Of a DNA stretch of 64,000 bases, positions 1 through 10,823 are shown piece after piece. A program made the translations under genes and the position numbers. The notes under the pieces are model-generated. The model was given only the letters and a program-made list of their open reading frames with translations, made no database searches and was not told the DNA's origin. How positions within the stretch are numbered: the first letter of the stretch is position 1; each line of letters begins with the position of its first letter. The stretch comes from Callipepla californica brunnescens (lineage: Eukaryota > Chordata > Aves > Galliformes > Odontophoridae): the NCBI GenBank assembly GCA_023055505.1, contig JALIRH010000049.1, positions 2,914,001-2,978,000 of the forward strand, in the 5' to 3' direction.

Positions 1-329
1 GAGAAAAATATTCCTGTATTATATCCTTAGTATTTCCAAAGGTAATTGTATAACACCTTCTATTTGTAAAAGCTAATTTATATATCAAAATAAAAACATT
101 TAGTTTAAAGTGAAATTTACCCAACTAATCAAGAAGAATTCGAGAAGAATTATGAGTGCACAGAAGAAGTATATATGCAGAAGCGTAAGTACTGACCTTG
201 TGTAGATAAAAGCTTCATAAAGCAGTGCTTTGCTATTGCAGGCTGCCATGTGATATGGCCCTGCTCTCCTATTTTATTTGCTAGGCCCATGATGCCAGCG
301 GCAGATGTTGGTGATACGGCAGTAGAGGC
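1..329. other. AT-rich flank, no gene recognised
   Basis: AT-rich sequence with only short chance reading frames. No splice-bounded exon, RNA gene or named repeat was recognised. It runs directly into the mariner-like relic. Confidence 0.5.
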
Positions 330-645
330 TGAACCTTCTCACCATTGCTCCATTACGTTTTGTTGCTGTGAGGTAGAGCAAAGGTGTGTCATTGAATTCT
401 TCCGTGGGGAAGCAATTGCACCCACTGACATGAATCGATGCTTACTGAATGTTTCTGGGGACCAGTCAGTGGACATGAGCACAGTATGGTGGTGAGTGGT
501 GTGTTTCTGCAACTGTGACATGGTCAATGTGAGGGACAAACCATGTGCTGGTTGACTATTCACAGCTGGTGTGGTTGGTGCAGATTTTGATGAGCACAGC
601 ATTCAGGTACTCATTCATGAACGGCAAAAATACAACAAAAAAAGG
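330..645 (+). mobile_element. mariner-like transposase N-terminal relic
   Basis: The translated plus strand resembles the N-terminal helix-turn-helix DNA-binding region of mariner (Mos1-type) transposases: an EQRCVIEFF-like start, a 'GDQSVDMSTVWW' stretch matching the usual GD-S-STV-RW helix, then a DKP-AG--FTA segment matching the family's DKPRSGRP-TA linker and an 'LIHE' match beyond it. The reading frame is broken by in-frame stops (for example just after the VWW motif and inside DKPCAG), and the catalytic DDD domain is not visible downstream, so this is a dead 5' fragment. In birds such relics are usually old DNA-transposon copies. A mariner-derived domesticated gene is less likely because of the stops. 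Confidence 0.55.
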
Positions 646-2499
646 CATAGATAATGGTAGCAACTATGCAGATAAATAGTATTTTGCAGCTGGGAATTTG
701 TTCTCTCCAATAGTGTGTTATTGTGCTTTATTATCTGTTGAGGTTTCCATGGAAATCAACAGCAGGCATTACTTTCAGAGTGACCTACATACATTCAAAT
801 AAAAATAATAACCCAGAATAACCATGACAACTGCTACCTACCTCCTTCTAAATTATATGCATACATGTATTACAATACTAACATGTAACTGTGGAAAGTT
901 ACTAAGTCATGATCATGAAATCTGCAATTACCTAGAATTCTTATATATTCTTCTCAATCTCTTGATAAAAAGATATTTAGCTACTATGGACAAAAGAGGG
1001 GATCTTCATTTATGAAGTGCTCAGAAGATTATAATGTCATCTGGAGTATTGAAATTCATTAATAAGCACCACCTTGTCTGTTTTTTATCTAACGAACAAG
1101 TGGGGGAAAAAAGAAGTTGAAATGTTATTCCGCACTGTTGAATGGCAACAGTGACTTTCCATTCTAATTAGGTTTAAACTTACAATTAAATCCCCTAAGG
1201 TAGATTATAGATAGTATCTAAAAAGTAATCACTAGCCGGTACCCACTGTCTACTTTTCACTAATGATGGAGTTTCTGTTCTTTTATCTTTCAGTTACCTG
1301 GGATATCCCAGTATTCTATGGAAAGGGTACTGTAAATTTTTACTTCTTACCACACTGAACTATTGAAAGAGAGAAGATCGATGTGTGCCAATATTACTTC
1401 ATTTTTTATTGGATCCAAAGGGTAGGTTAGGGCAAAATATTCCATGGATTAAAATGGAAGTGCAGGAGAGATCAGGCAAGGCTAGAAAAATCAAGTATGG
1501 ACGCAAACAATTCTATTTCTTAGGACAGGCTTAGCAGAACTGGGATTCCATCCTATGATCTGTACAGTACCTTTTTCCGTTAAAGCTCTCCCCTGTGGAG
1601 GCATCATTTAGAACAGAATGTTCACTTGAAGAAAGTTCCTACACAAAAGCTGTGCTGTTTCAGAAAGTTCCAAGTTCCTTGTGAACGTGGAATTCCCTGC
1701 TTTTCTCCCAGTGACCCATGGACATCAGCAAGTTGATAGAAAATAACGTCCTATTATTCTGAACACTACCTATTTTCTTCTGAACCTTACAAAGGCTTAA
1801 GATGAAGGGTATGATGCACGCAGCTCATTTTCAAGAAGGCTTTTTATTCCTCTGGCTTTGCATCATACACAAATGCAGGCTTGTCTTGTTTCATTTCAAC
1901 TCTGAAGCCACGAAGAAAGAATTAGTGCTGCTGGTGGACACGTCTCCCCCACAGTTGATGCTGTGGATGCCCGGTAATGTTAAACAGGACGCCCACCCAT
2001 TTTTAAACTTCGATCTGTATTTTGAGTTCCATCTCTCTTTATTTGCTAGCATCTATCCTAACTTGAACTGGACAGCTGATGGAATTGTGCTTCAGGTAGT
2101 CATTCTGACCAAGACAAGTGTTTAAAACTTCAGGAAAGTTTACTATTGAGAAATTGTCAGTACTCCAGTCATAGACTATTGGCTATTTATCTTTTAACTG
2201 CTGGTGTATTTACATGGAACAATTAAACTTTGGTTCAGGGAAAACGGGCAAACCTGTCATAGGAAAGACATGGATAAAAAAGCTGGAACCAGTTTTGAAC
2301 GGATAAATCTAACATGAAATGTGGAGAAGACAACAAAATAAGCATCTGATGCAGAGGGAGGAGGGCAGGATGAGCTCACATCATGCAGTGAGAGTTCATC
2401 TCGCTCTCTTTTCCTCACTGTGGAAATAAACGGGCATTGGTGGACGAGCAGAGAGCAATTGCTTGTGAATTACTTGGTAGCATTACTTTTTATAGAGAT
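646..2499. other. AT-rich unique sequence, no gene recognised
   Basis: About 1.85 kb of AT-rich sequence. The longest open frame (1,802-2,125, plus, 107 codons) has no recognisable domain and no convincing splice context. Nothing else stands out. Confidence 0.5.
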
Positions 2500-2692
2500 T
2501 CATATATATATATATATATATGAATCGTTAACTATTATTATGCTTTTCCTTTTCTCTATCTTGGTAAACAGTTTTATCTCAACCCGTGAGTTCTATTTTG
2601 TTGTGGTTTCTTTTTTTAATTCTCTCCCCTATCTCACTGGGAAAGGGTGTAGTGTGAGAACAGCTGTGTGATGCTGAGCCGCTTGCGGGTCG
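2500..2692 (+). mobile_element. degenerate avian ERV LTR 3' end with (AT)n
   Basis: From 2,550 the text has the typical run of an avian endogenous retrovirus U5 end: 'TATCTCAACCCGTGAGTTCT', a T-rich stretch, 'AATTCTCTCCCCTATCTCAC', a purine-rich block, and a GCTGTGTG / GAGCCGCTTGCGGG end. It is preceded by a short (AT)n microsatellite (about 2,500-2,522) whose flanks GATTC/GAATC make it a perfect palindrome. Only the 3' part of an LTR is visible; no coding region or second LTR was found nearby. The family name is not assigned. Confidence 0.55.
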
Positions 2693-4890
2693 AACGATAG
2701 CATTTATACAAGGTGCTCACCAGGCTGAACCCCAGGAACACAGAACAGAGCACAACATGGAGACTTCATGACATTAACAACGTGTTGTGTCTAATATCTG
2801 GTGTCTTTGAAGTGGGTCATACATGACAGTTAGTGCCTAACGGGAGCAAAACAATGCAAAGTCTCTGGAGCCCAAGGCTGTGTAATGGATCCCAGTCCAT
2901 TGGTCAGACACAGGCTGACAACCAGAGAAGTTACCTTGAAAGAACCCAAGATTCTAATGCAAAGGTTTTAATTATTTAAGACTTAACTTTTATATCTGTA
3001 TCTTACTCTCTCCTTTTTGGTGGAAATGTGAAAAACAAAGGATTTTTTTTACAGATGGAGTATTATCATTTTTCCTTTTCCAGACAAGCAGCGCTTTATT
3101 TAAAAAGCAATGGTGCACTGCAGTTTAAAAAAGAATGTGGACAAAATCTTAAAGGATGTGTTCTTGCTTCACCGAAATGTTTACTGTGTCATTAATCCAC
3201 TGTTGAGTCAATCTGTTCATATATGGAATGTTCAAAACTGAATATGCCAATGGAAAATACAATGGAACTGGAATTTTCTGCAAGAAAGAGAACAGTGACC
3301 ACAACTTTGCAGTGTGGCTCCCACTGACCCGTAGATCAGTGCAGGCTTAGAGCCAAAGACCGACACCTCAGCATGGGCTGCAGTCCGACTTCAAGCAACA
3401 GCAGCTTAGCACCTCTTTAGACTGAGGCATAGAACTGAATGCTTTGTTGAAACGAAGCCTCATTGCTTTGCATGATCAGACTTTGACTGTAACCACAAAA
3501 CACAGACATGGTATTTCTGGCTGAAATATCCATCATGTGCTTTTATAATATAAGCAGTGAACATCTGGAGGAGCTAAATGAAATCAGGTAGGGGATAATG
3601 GTGAATATTGAATTAATGATAACCACATCTGCCAGAGAGTATGCAAACCTAGGTACTCAGTGTAGGTAAAATGAGAATGTATTTATCTCCATTGGAGGTC
3701 CACACGTCAATTTGTGCATCATTTTTCACTTTTATTACTCCTTGGGTTAACTTTCAGATTGAAGGAGTACTACACATACTTTGATGAGCTCAGAAAAACT
3801 CAGAATAAATCAACACATCACAAATACCAATATTTTTTCACGAATATAGTCTTTGTATTACATTTATTGATTTAATATGTCTTCCACAGGGCTTTAAATT
3901 TTATCTTACTCTCTGTGTAGTGTCATTTCCACTGGAAACTTATAACAGTAATGGATAGCAGCCTTCTGGAGACAGACTTCTGAGAAATTTGGTTCACCTC
4001 ATGTTGTTCAGCCATCCAGTGAAAGCATTTCTTTCCATGACACATGAGGATTGCACTGATCTCTTTTAAAGCGTTCGTTAGGTATCATAAATCAGAACTG
4101 GGGAGAAAAAGAAAATGAAGACTAATAATATTTCTTCTGTTTTCTTTACTCCTCTCAGTTTTTCTGTGAAAATGGCAATGTATCATGGACTGACTTTAAG
4201 AGACCTGGGGAATATGGCTGAAGATAAAATTTTTGTTCTTAGCCTGGATAGCTTTATAACTTATAAAATAAGTGGGGAATTGAGACCTTTCTCTAGCTGA
4301 TACGCAGTGAAACCAATAAAGGTAGATTTCTGCAAAATATATCTCAACATCAGCATTGTTAATGAAGAGTTACAACTCAAAGCTCGATTAGTGCATGCAC
4401 CTCTACTTCAAAGAGTCACAAAATAGGTTTCTTTTGTCTCTCTGAAGGTCTGCTGACTTGAATCGTCTATTTAGAATGCGTGAGATGAAGTATACCTGCA
4501 CTCATGTTTATGTTTACACTACCAAGGGATGTATGGCATCATTACAAGTCTTAAAAAACGCGAAGGTGAAAACATTGTTAGATATTGGGAGGCTGTCAAA
4601 TGGTTATCTTACCTCAAGAGATTTTTACATGGATGTGTCTCTTTTAACACTGTATGTGGGCTTTTTCTGCCTTGCTGAGTTGGTGGTTGTGCTTCAAAGC
4701 CCATATCATGAGCCACATATTAATGGCTTTCTGATGCCACGTAGATCCTGCAAAGTTTGCAGCCTCTGTGACAATGAAAGAGGCATCCTGTCGCTCTTTT
4801 CATGCTTTTTCTTTTCAAAAAAAAGAAAAAAAGAAAAAGAATATTAAAGAAAAGATTTTCCGCATTTCATTGAAGCACTTCTGAAAGAAG
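2693..4890. other. AT-rich unique sequence, no gene recognised
   Basis: No exon-like or repeat-family signal was recognised. The open frames at 4,115-4,300 and 4,458-4,847 (plus) lack domains and look like chance. An A-rich run with scattered G lies at 4,818-4,845, just before the telomere-like array. Confidence 0.5.
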
Positions 4891-4909
4891 TCTTTGAAAG
4901 TTGTCTTGG

Positions 4910-5670
4910 TGAACACTTCAAAGGCAAAGGATTGGTCTAGGGCTGCTGCTAGGGTTAGAGGGGCTATGTCTAAGGCTAAGGCTTGGGTTAGAGGGGCTAG
5001 GGCTAGGGTTAGTGTTAGGGATAGAGGGGCTAGGGATTGGGCTAGGGTTAGAGGGGCTACGGCTTGGGTTATGGTTAGGGATAGGTTTAAACGGGCTAGG
5101 GCTAGGGCTACGGCTAGAATTAGAGGGGCTAAGGCGAGGGCTAGGAAAAGGTTTAGAGGAACTAGGGTTAAGGCAAGGTTTAGAGGGGCTTGGGTTAGGG
5201 CTACGGCTAGTATTAGAGGTGTTATAGCTAGGGCTTGGGCTAGGGTTAGAGGGGCAGTGGCTTGGGCTAGTGCAAGTGCTAAAGTGGCTAGGGTTATGGC
5301 TATTGCTAGGGTTAGCTAGGCTAGGGCTAGGGCATGGGCTAGGGCAAGGGTTTGAGAGGCTAGGGTTCGTGCTAGGGTTAGAGGGGCTAGGGCTTGGGCC
5401 AGGGATAGGGTTAGAGGGGCTATTGTTAAAGCTAGCGTTAGGGCTAAGGTTAGAGGGGCTAGGGCTAGGGTTAGGGCTAGGGTTATTGGGGCTAGGAATA
5501 GGGTTAGGAGTAGGGTTAGATGGGCTAGGGCTAGGACTATGGCTAGGGCTAGGGTTAGAGTGGATAGGACTAAGGCTACTGCTAGGGTTAGAGGGGCTAT
5601 GCTAAGGCTAGGGCAAGGGTTAGAGGAGTTAGGGCTAGGGTTAGGGCTAGAATTAGAGGGGCTAGGGCTT
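4910..5670 (+). repeat. degenerate telomere-like (TTAGGG/GCTAGGG) array
   Basis: About 760 bp of head-to-tail GGGTTA, GGGCTA and GGGGCTA units, often grouped as GGCTAGGGTTAGAGG. It reads as a decayed or variant vertebrate telomeric repeat with the G-rich strand on plus. Units of about 6 bp keep several frames open, giving artefactual Arg/Ala-rich and Gly/Leu-rich frames. The array stops at 5,670, and the next base (5,671) is the outer edge of the 14 kb inverted repeat. It is absent at the matching outer edge of the right arm (54,488). It may be an interstitial telomeric sequence left by a fusion or subtelomeric exchange, or a locally expanded telomere-like minisatellite. Confidence 0.85.
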
Positions 5671-6149
5671 CCATTTCCCTGGAAGTCCTCTGTAAAAATA
5701 TGAAACAAACAAGCATTTCTAGCACAAGAGCCCAGGAAAGAATGTTAACCCAACCAAAGAAACCTGTTTGACTAATTTTTAGCCTCCTTTTATCTCTCTG
5801 GTCTAAAGATGGCTATGCAAGGACAAGGATACACTGGGCCAATGAACAAAATCCTGCTCTGCTCTGTTCAGACACTGCCATAAGCACTGCTACACCCTGC
5901 ACGTGCTCCTCAGTAACCCCAGCGTAGAAAGTAAATTTCAGAACACAAAACATAGTTTTAATTCACAGCTATGTTAAAACATAACCATTAGGATGGAATT
6001 TTCTCACCTGGTGACCTCATTCACCAAAAAGTGCTATCATATTTATTGTGTTATAAACTAATAGACACCACATCTCTTCTACCTGCTTTTCAAAGATGCC
6101 TTTGCAGGAATGTTTCTTGTTACAGGTATCATTCGGAAGCGGAATCGCA

Positions 6150-6190
6150 GATCCCAAACCCTAAACCTAATCCATAAACCTAAACCAGTG
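6150..6190 (-). repeat. short CCTAAAC telomere-like tract
   Basis: A run of CCCTAAACC / CCTAATCC / ATAAACC units lies 0.5 kb inside the arm, with the C-rich strand on plus, opposite to the 4,910-5,670 array. It is conserved at about 53,975-54,003 in the other arm. It is too short to call a true telomeric array. Confidence 0.5.
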
Positions 6191-6477
6191 ATGAGTGGGG
6201 ACAAAAATGTCCAACAGCATTCCACGTTTCTGGATGTCCTGCTGCCCGGCTACCTCAGGAGCTGCAGAGGTTGTGGTGCTGCAGATAACAGGGCAGAATG
6301 CTCTGGAATCCAAGAGAGCACCTCCAACTCCTGCCATTGAATGCAAGGAAGGGGCTGGGTTTGTTTTCTGTGGAAAACAAAGGGGAGATGCCCACAGCTG
6401 TCAGCAGGCTGCAATCCAAAGCACTGCCAGGACTCAGAAGCAAGGGGCTTGAGGGGCTCTGGCCATGGGGCCCTGGA

Positions 6478-7112
6478 GACTATAGGGACCGATAGAGACC
6501 CATAGAGACCCATTGGGACCCACAGAGACCCATAGGGACCCATAGAGAGACACTGGGACCCATAGGGATCCACAGAGACCCACAGGGACCCATAGAGACC
6601 CTTAAGGATCCACAGAGACCCATAGAAACACACTGGGACCCATGGAGACCCCACAGAGAACCATAGGGACACACTGGGACCCACAGAGACCCACAGGGAC
6701 CCAGAGAAATCACAGACCCCCATAGGGACCCTTAGAGACCCATAGAGACCATTGGGACACATAGGGACCCACAGAGAGACCCTGGAACCCACAGAGACCG
6801 ATAGGGACCCACGGAGACCCATAGAGACCCCATTGAGACCCATAGATAAATAGATACATGAGGTCAGGCCATCCCAGTGCCTGAGCACTCCTTCAGAGAC
6901 CTATAGAGAAACACTGGGACCCACAGAGACTCATAGGGACCTATAGCGACCCATAAAGAGACACTGGGACCCTTAGAGACCCACAGAGACTCATAGGGAC
7001 TCATAGGGACACACTGGGACCCACAGAGATCCATGAAGACCCACCGAAAACCACAGGGACCCATAGAGAGACCCATAGGGCCCCCACAGGGACCCATAGA
7101 GACACACAGGCC
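6478..7112 (+). repeat. 10-bp minisatellite GACCCATAGR, array 1
   Basis: Head-to-tail 10-bp units of consensus GACCCATAGA/GACCCACAGG, with a recurring variant unit GAGACACTGG that gives a higher-order period. The array is interrupted at about 6,845-6,900 by a ~60 bp spacer (ATACATGAGGTCAG... GAGCACTCCTTCAGAGAC) that recurs in array 2. Three units make 30 nt, so frames stay open and give Ser-Leu-Trp-Val-Pro-Met-Gly-like pseudo-peptides on minus. The array ends at the start of the GC-rich CCAAT-box island. The mirrored copy in the right arm is shorter (about 480 versus 635 bp). Confidence 0.9.
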
Positions 7113-7475
7113 CATAGCCCCGGACACCGCCTCTCCTATTGGCCGGCCCTTCCCATCGGGCCTTCTCATTGGTTGCGACCGCTGCCTGTTCTACACAGTC
7201 CCTCCCCCTGCCCCTTTTCCCGCTCGAGCTCCGGCGCCGAGCGTGATTGGCCTCGCGCTGCGCCCGCCCCCTTGGTCTTCGCAGAGCCGATTGGCTGGCG
7301 TCGCCGTCACCCAAAGCCCGAGAGGAGCGGCGATTGGACGAGCGGTGCGGGAAGCCGAGCGTGCGCAGTGCCGGTGGCCGTGCCCGGCCCGCCATGCCAA
7401 GTGAGGGTGACTCCAGGCGAGGAGAGTGAGCTGTGGTGAGTCGAAGCGGACGGGGTGAGCGTCACGTGAGCGCGG
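7113..7475 (+). promoter_or_regulatory. GC-rich promoter-like island with five CCAAT boxes
   Basis: A GC- and CpG-rich segment sits between the minisatellite and the MROH-like exons. Five inverted CCAAT boxes (ATTGG) lie at 7,138, 7,168, 7,246, 7,290 and 7,333, all conserved in the right arm. Downstream is a palindromic E-box-like TCACGTGA at 7,462-7,469. A splice donor (CTGTG|GTGAGT) at 7,435/7,436 suggests a first, perhaps non-coding, exon ending there. NF-Y binding to such clustered CCAAT boxes is well known in TATA-less promoters; use as a promoter here is inference. Confidence 0.65.
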
Positions 7476-7550
7476 GATGGGGAAGCGCGGCTCCTCAGAG
7501 CCTTGCAGGACAGGGTCTGGCTGTGCTCCCCTCCCCCATCCTTCCCACAG

Positions 7551-8750
7551 ACCCTGAGGGCTCTGGACCAAATGCTGCACACGCTGCTGTTTGTCCGCCC
7601 CAGCAGCAGCATTGGTGAGGAGCTGCACGGCGTCTTGCAGGTGAGCTCTGCCCATGGGGGCTACACACAGTACGGCTGTTCCTCCCCCCCTCCCCTCTCT
7701 CACCCCACAAACCTTCCGAGGTGAGCCAGGGGGCTGCGGGGCAGAGCAGCAGCTCCTCTTCCTTCAGAGACGCTGAGTCCCACAGAGGCCCATGGGGATC
7801 CACAGAGACTCTGGGTCCCAAAGAGACCCATAGAGACACACTGGGACCTATAGGGATCCATAGAAACCCATAGGGATGCACTGGGACCCATAGGGATCCC
7901 CAGAGAGACACTGCCTCCCAAAGAAACCCATAGGGATCCCCAGTGACCCATAGGGACCCACAGAGAGACACTGGAACCCATAGGGACCCATGGAGACCCA
8001 TAGATTCATAGATACATGAGGTCAGGGCATTCCAGTGCCTGAGCACTCCTTCAGAGACCCATAGAGAGACATTGGGACCCATAGGGACCCAAAAAGACCT
8101 TGACCCAAAAAGGCGCTTGACTCCTCTTGGGGCAGCCCAAAAACTCTGCTGTCTCCATGTCCCATCCAGGTGCAGCGGATCGTGACAGCCATCCACAGGA
8201 GGAGGAAGGTGATGACGGAGAAGCGGCCAAAGAGGATCATCCAGGGTGCCTTGCCCTGGCTGGCTGCCTCTGATCCTCATGCAGTGACACTCAGCCTGCT
8301 GCGCTGCTCACCCACCTGCAATAAGTGAGCTGCCCCCCCCTCCCCTCTGAGGACGGCTCTGTGCCACAGGGACACGTGGGAGCTGTGGAAGATGGTATTG
8401 TCCTCGGTGGATGTGGCGCCGCAGATGGTGCAGCAGCTGCTGCAGCTGCTGGAGATGGCGCCGCTGAGCCAGGAGACCGAGATCGGCAGCCTTCCTCTGG
8501 CCGTGAGTTTGGGGGTCCCCGGGGAGCCCCCTTCCCCTTTGCTCTCCCATCCCCCCCCGCCATCCCCGGGGGAGCAGTTTGGTGCTGAGCACTGCCCGGG
8601 TGCTTTCCTCAGGTGACCGTAGCACTGCATCAGATCGTTCAGTGTGCGCAGTACGACCCCCAGGTGCGCCTGTATTTCCCAGAGCTCTTGGTGGCCTTCA
8701 TCTTCCAGATGGTGTTGTGCAGGGCGCTCCCAGCGATGGTTTCCCTTTAG
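7551..8750 (+). CDS. MROH-like (maestro HEAT-repeat) gene, partial, left-arm copy
   Basis: Four exons with clean AG/GT borders and matching phases: 7,551-7,640, 8,170-8,324, 8,370-8,502 and 8,613-8,750. Exons 2 to 4 join without an internal stop until TAG at 8,748-8,750. The peptide has the amphipathic helices of maestro HEAT-like proteins: an LRALDQMLHTLL helix, RIIQGALPWL, then DTWELWKM..VQQLLQLLEMAPL, and VTVALHQIV..VRLYFPELLVAFIFQM, which match the DTAELWRAL / ALHEVL / LYPQLFVALLL pattern of MROH1/2 proteins. Known MROH proteins are far longer (well over 1,000 residues), so this is a short fragment or short isoform. No convincing initiator ATG is in frame; the ATG at 7,394 hits a stop before the donor. 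The intron between exons 1 and 2 holds minisatellite array 2. Roles of MROH proteins are poorly known. The family call is fairly confident, functionality is not. Confidence 0.6.
7765..8095 (+). repeat. 10-bp minisatellite GACCCATAGR, array 2 (intronic)
   Basis: Same 10-bp unit family as array 1, with the same ~60 bp interrupting spacer at about 7,995-8,052, inside the first MROH-like intron. The mirrored array in the right arm (about 52,000-52,570) is roughly 240 bp longer and has two copies of the spacer, so the array changed length after the inverted duplication. Confidence 0.88.
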
Positions 8751-9599
8751 AAAGTGGTTCGGTTGTTGTCTGTCCATCTCCCTCTGTAGAGGAGCTGCTT
8801 TCCCGTAAGGACTGCAATGTGCAGTACTGATCCAGGAACTTTGGAAGGGCATTGAAGGAGAGCTGTAGCTGCTGAGTTCTGTCGGTGCTCTTGTTCTCTA
8901 CTCTTTTGGCATCTCGCTTACCAGAGAATTCTAACAGCAGTGCTGTTCCAGTCCTTCTGACAGTAGCCTGGTGTCCAGGCTTAGCAATAATAGGAAGCTT
9001 TCTTGCTGCCGGAGCTTGGCTGATGTACTGGTTAACCCCTGTGGGACACAGGGAGGAGGAACACTGCCTCTCAGGCACTATTGGAGTGAGGCTGGCAGAG
9101 GGTAGGTTCCAAGCAGTTTTCAGATGAACTGGACTTTTTGTTAACCAGTTTTCTACTAGCTGAGCCTCTGAACAGCTCCATCAGCAGAAGATAGGACTGT
9201 GGATTCCATCTCGGCAACGGTGTTTTCCTCTTATCTGTGGAATGGTTATAAAAAGAGAGCTGTTGAATATGGTTTCTGCTTGATGTATATGTGTATATTT
9301 AACTTTAAAAAGTACGATAATAATTACACGAAAAATGCAACTTAATCCAAAAAGAAAAAAACAGTTTTCAGTAGCTTCTACGTTTGAGGGGTTAAAAATG
9401 TGACCATTGCCTGAATGGAAGAGCCCAGAAGCCTGCAGCATGACATTTGACAACTGTCAAGCCCTTTAGATTGTCTGTTGAGCTGTGCCTGCCTTTTTTT
9501 TTTTTTTTTAATTTTCTTTTCCAGTGGATAAGCTGAGCAGCTGTTTCCATCTGCAGATATTCTCAGGGCTGGATTGCTGCTAGCATGGCACTGAGGTTG
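8751..9599. other. no gene assigned; ORF conserved in both arms on minus
   Basis: No exon was recognised after the MROH stop. A 126-codon minus-strand open frame at 8,698-9,078 is kept in the right arm (within 50,911-51,402), but it overlaps MROH exon 4, has no recognised domain, and may be open only because the arms are so similar. A T-rich run lies at 9,495-9,512. Confidence 0.45.
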
Positions 9600-9790
9600 T
9601 AAATGAACAGTTGAATTCTAGTAGCACAGGCAGCCTGTTCCAGTGCTCCATGGCCCTCACTGTGAAGGAGTTCCCAAGCACACCTGTGCACCACTTCCTC
9701 TGCTTCAGTTTGTGGCCATTGGTGAATTGGCACAGGTGCATTGCCTTCACCTGTGCTCCCATGGCTGACTCCGTGCTCGCCTCAGGTGAT
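9600..9790 (-). mobile_element. CR1 LINE 3' fragment
   Basis: The motif GGCAGCCTGTTCCAGTGCTC, then CCCTCACTGTGAAGGAGTT and CTTCAGTTTGTGGCCATTGG, is the conserved CR1 3' region in reverse complement. Short and diverged. Mirrored at about 50,365-50,530. Confidence 0.7.
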
Positions 9791-10823
9791 CCATCAGTGG
9801 TTCAGGCTGTGATTCAGCAGTTCCCATCCGTGGGCTGAGACCAGTGCTTGACAATGGCATGTCTTGTTATCAAGTATTCCTCTGGATTAGTGTGTATTGA
9901 TCCTGGTTGATAATGATGAAGAACTTCATCTGGGGTCAGAAAAGCCTGGAGAGCAGCTGTTGTGTGGTATAGCTCAAGTCGTGTCACTTCCAGACCTGTT
10001 GTTTCCAAATTTCTTGAAAATGCAGTTAAAACCTGAAGGGATGTTTTGCTCAGGCCCAGAGTGCAAAAAATGACTGCTTTTGCTAAAGTGCTAGGAATGA
10101 TTTCTAATTTAGACTAGTGACTAGGGGAAAAATGACATTTCTGCAAAGAAGGCATTCCTTTTAGTTAGCTGATAACTTGAAACAGCAGTAGTCTGTGTTT
10201 TGTCTGTACTGTTGACTGTCTTCTTGAAGAAGTGGTACATCCACTGGATTTTGACTTCTTCAAGTTAAATAGCAAGGTACATGCATAGTCATTAAAACCT
10301 CTGTCCAACCCTTTTGCTTGCCTGCACTGCTTCCAGTGAAGAGGAATTCTCTTGGGTCACATAGAAAATATGGAGTTAACGTATGCAAGTGACAAGGCTA
10401 CTTCTGTTTTCTTAGTTTGTGAGCTTTCTGAAGGCACTGCAAGTTAGAAAGTTGGTCATCTCCACATGAGCATTAGGGATATCACTTCTGCAGTGAACGT
10501 ATTAATGTATAGAACTATTCATCATGAGCTTTTCTTACGTTGTTAAATAATTTAATAAGAACACTTGTCTGCATAATGACAAAAACGTGCATTTGCAGGC
10601 ACACACACACACGTAGATAGGCTGCAATATCCTCAGCAGTAACAGCATTTTACTTGCCAGTTGGCACCAGCACATATGTTATGTAACGTGGGCTTTGAGT
10701 CAACTCAGATAGCGTTGGACTGAACCCTTAAACCCTCATTTTAATGATGTTACAAGAATTTTGATTCAGAAACACTCTTTGTTACACCTGGCTTAGTTAA
10801 GATATTTCTCCATTTTTCTGCAG
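9791..10823. other. no gene recognised; small ORF on minus
   Basis: Intron-like sequence upstream of the XPO1 exons. A 64-codon minus frame (9,814-10,008) is kept in the right arm and has no recognised domain. A short (CA)n occurs at about 10,600. The first ~120 residues of XPO1 were looked for and not found. Confidence 0.45.

Noticed and set aside
4894..5708. Long Arg/Ala-rich, Gly/Leu-rich and Thr/Leu-rich frames on both strands
   Set aside because: They are six-base periodic translations of the telomere-like array, open because the unit lacks stops in several frames.
6250..7169. Frames full of Ser-Leu-Trp-Val-Pro-Met-Gly repeats (also 7,495-8,280, 52,092-52,634, 53,162-53,908)
   Set aside because: Generated by the 10-bp minisatellite; no start, splice or domain support.
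9780..10010. Possible N-terminal XPO1 exons upstream of 10,824
   Set aside because: No match to the expected N-terminal motifs in any frame on plus; only a small unrecognised minus frame is present.
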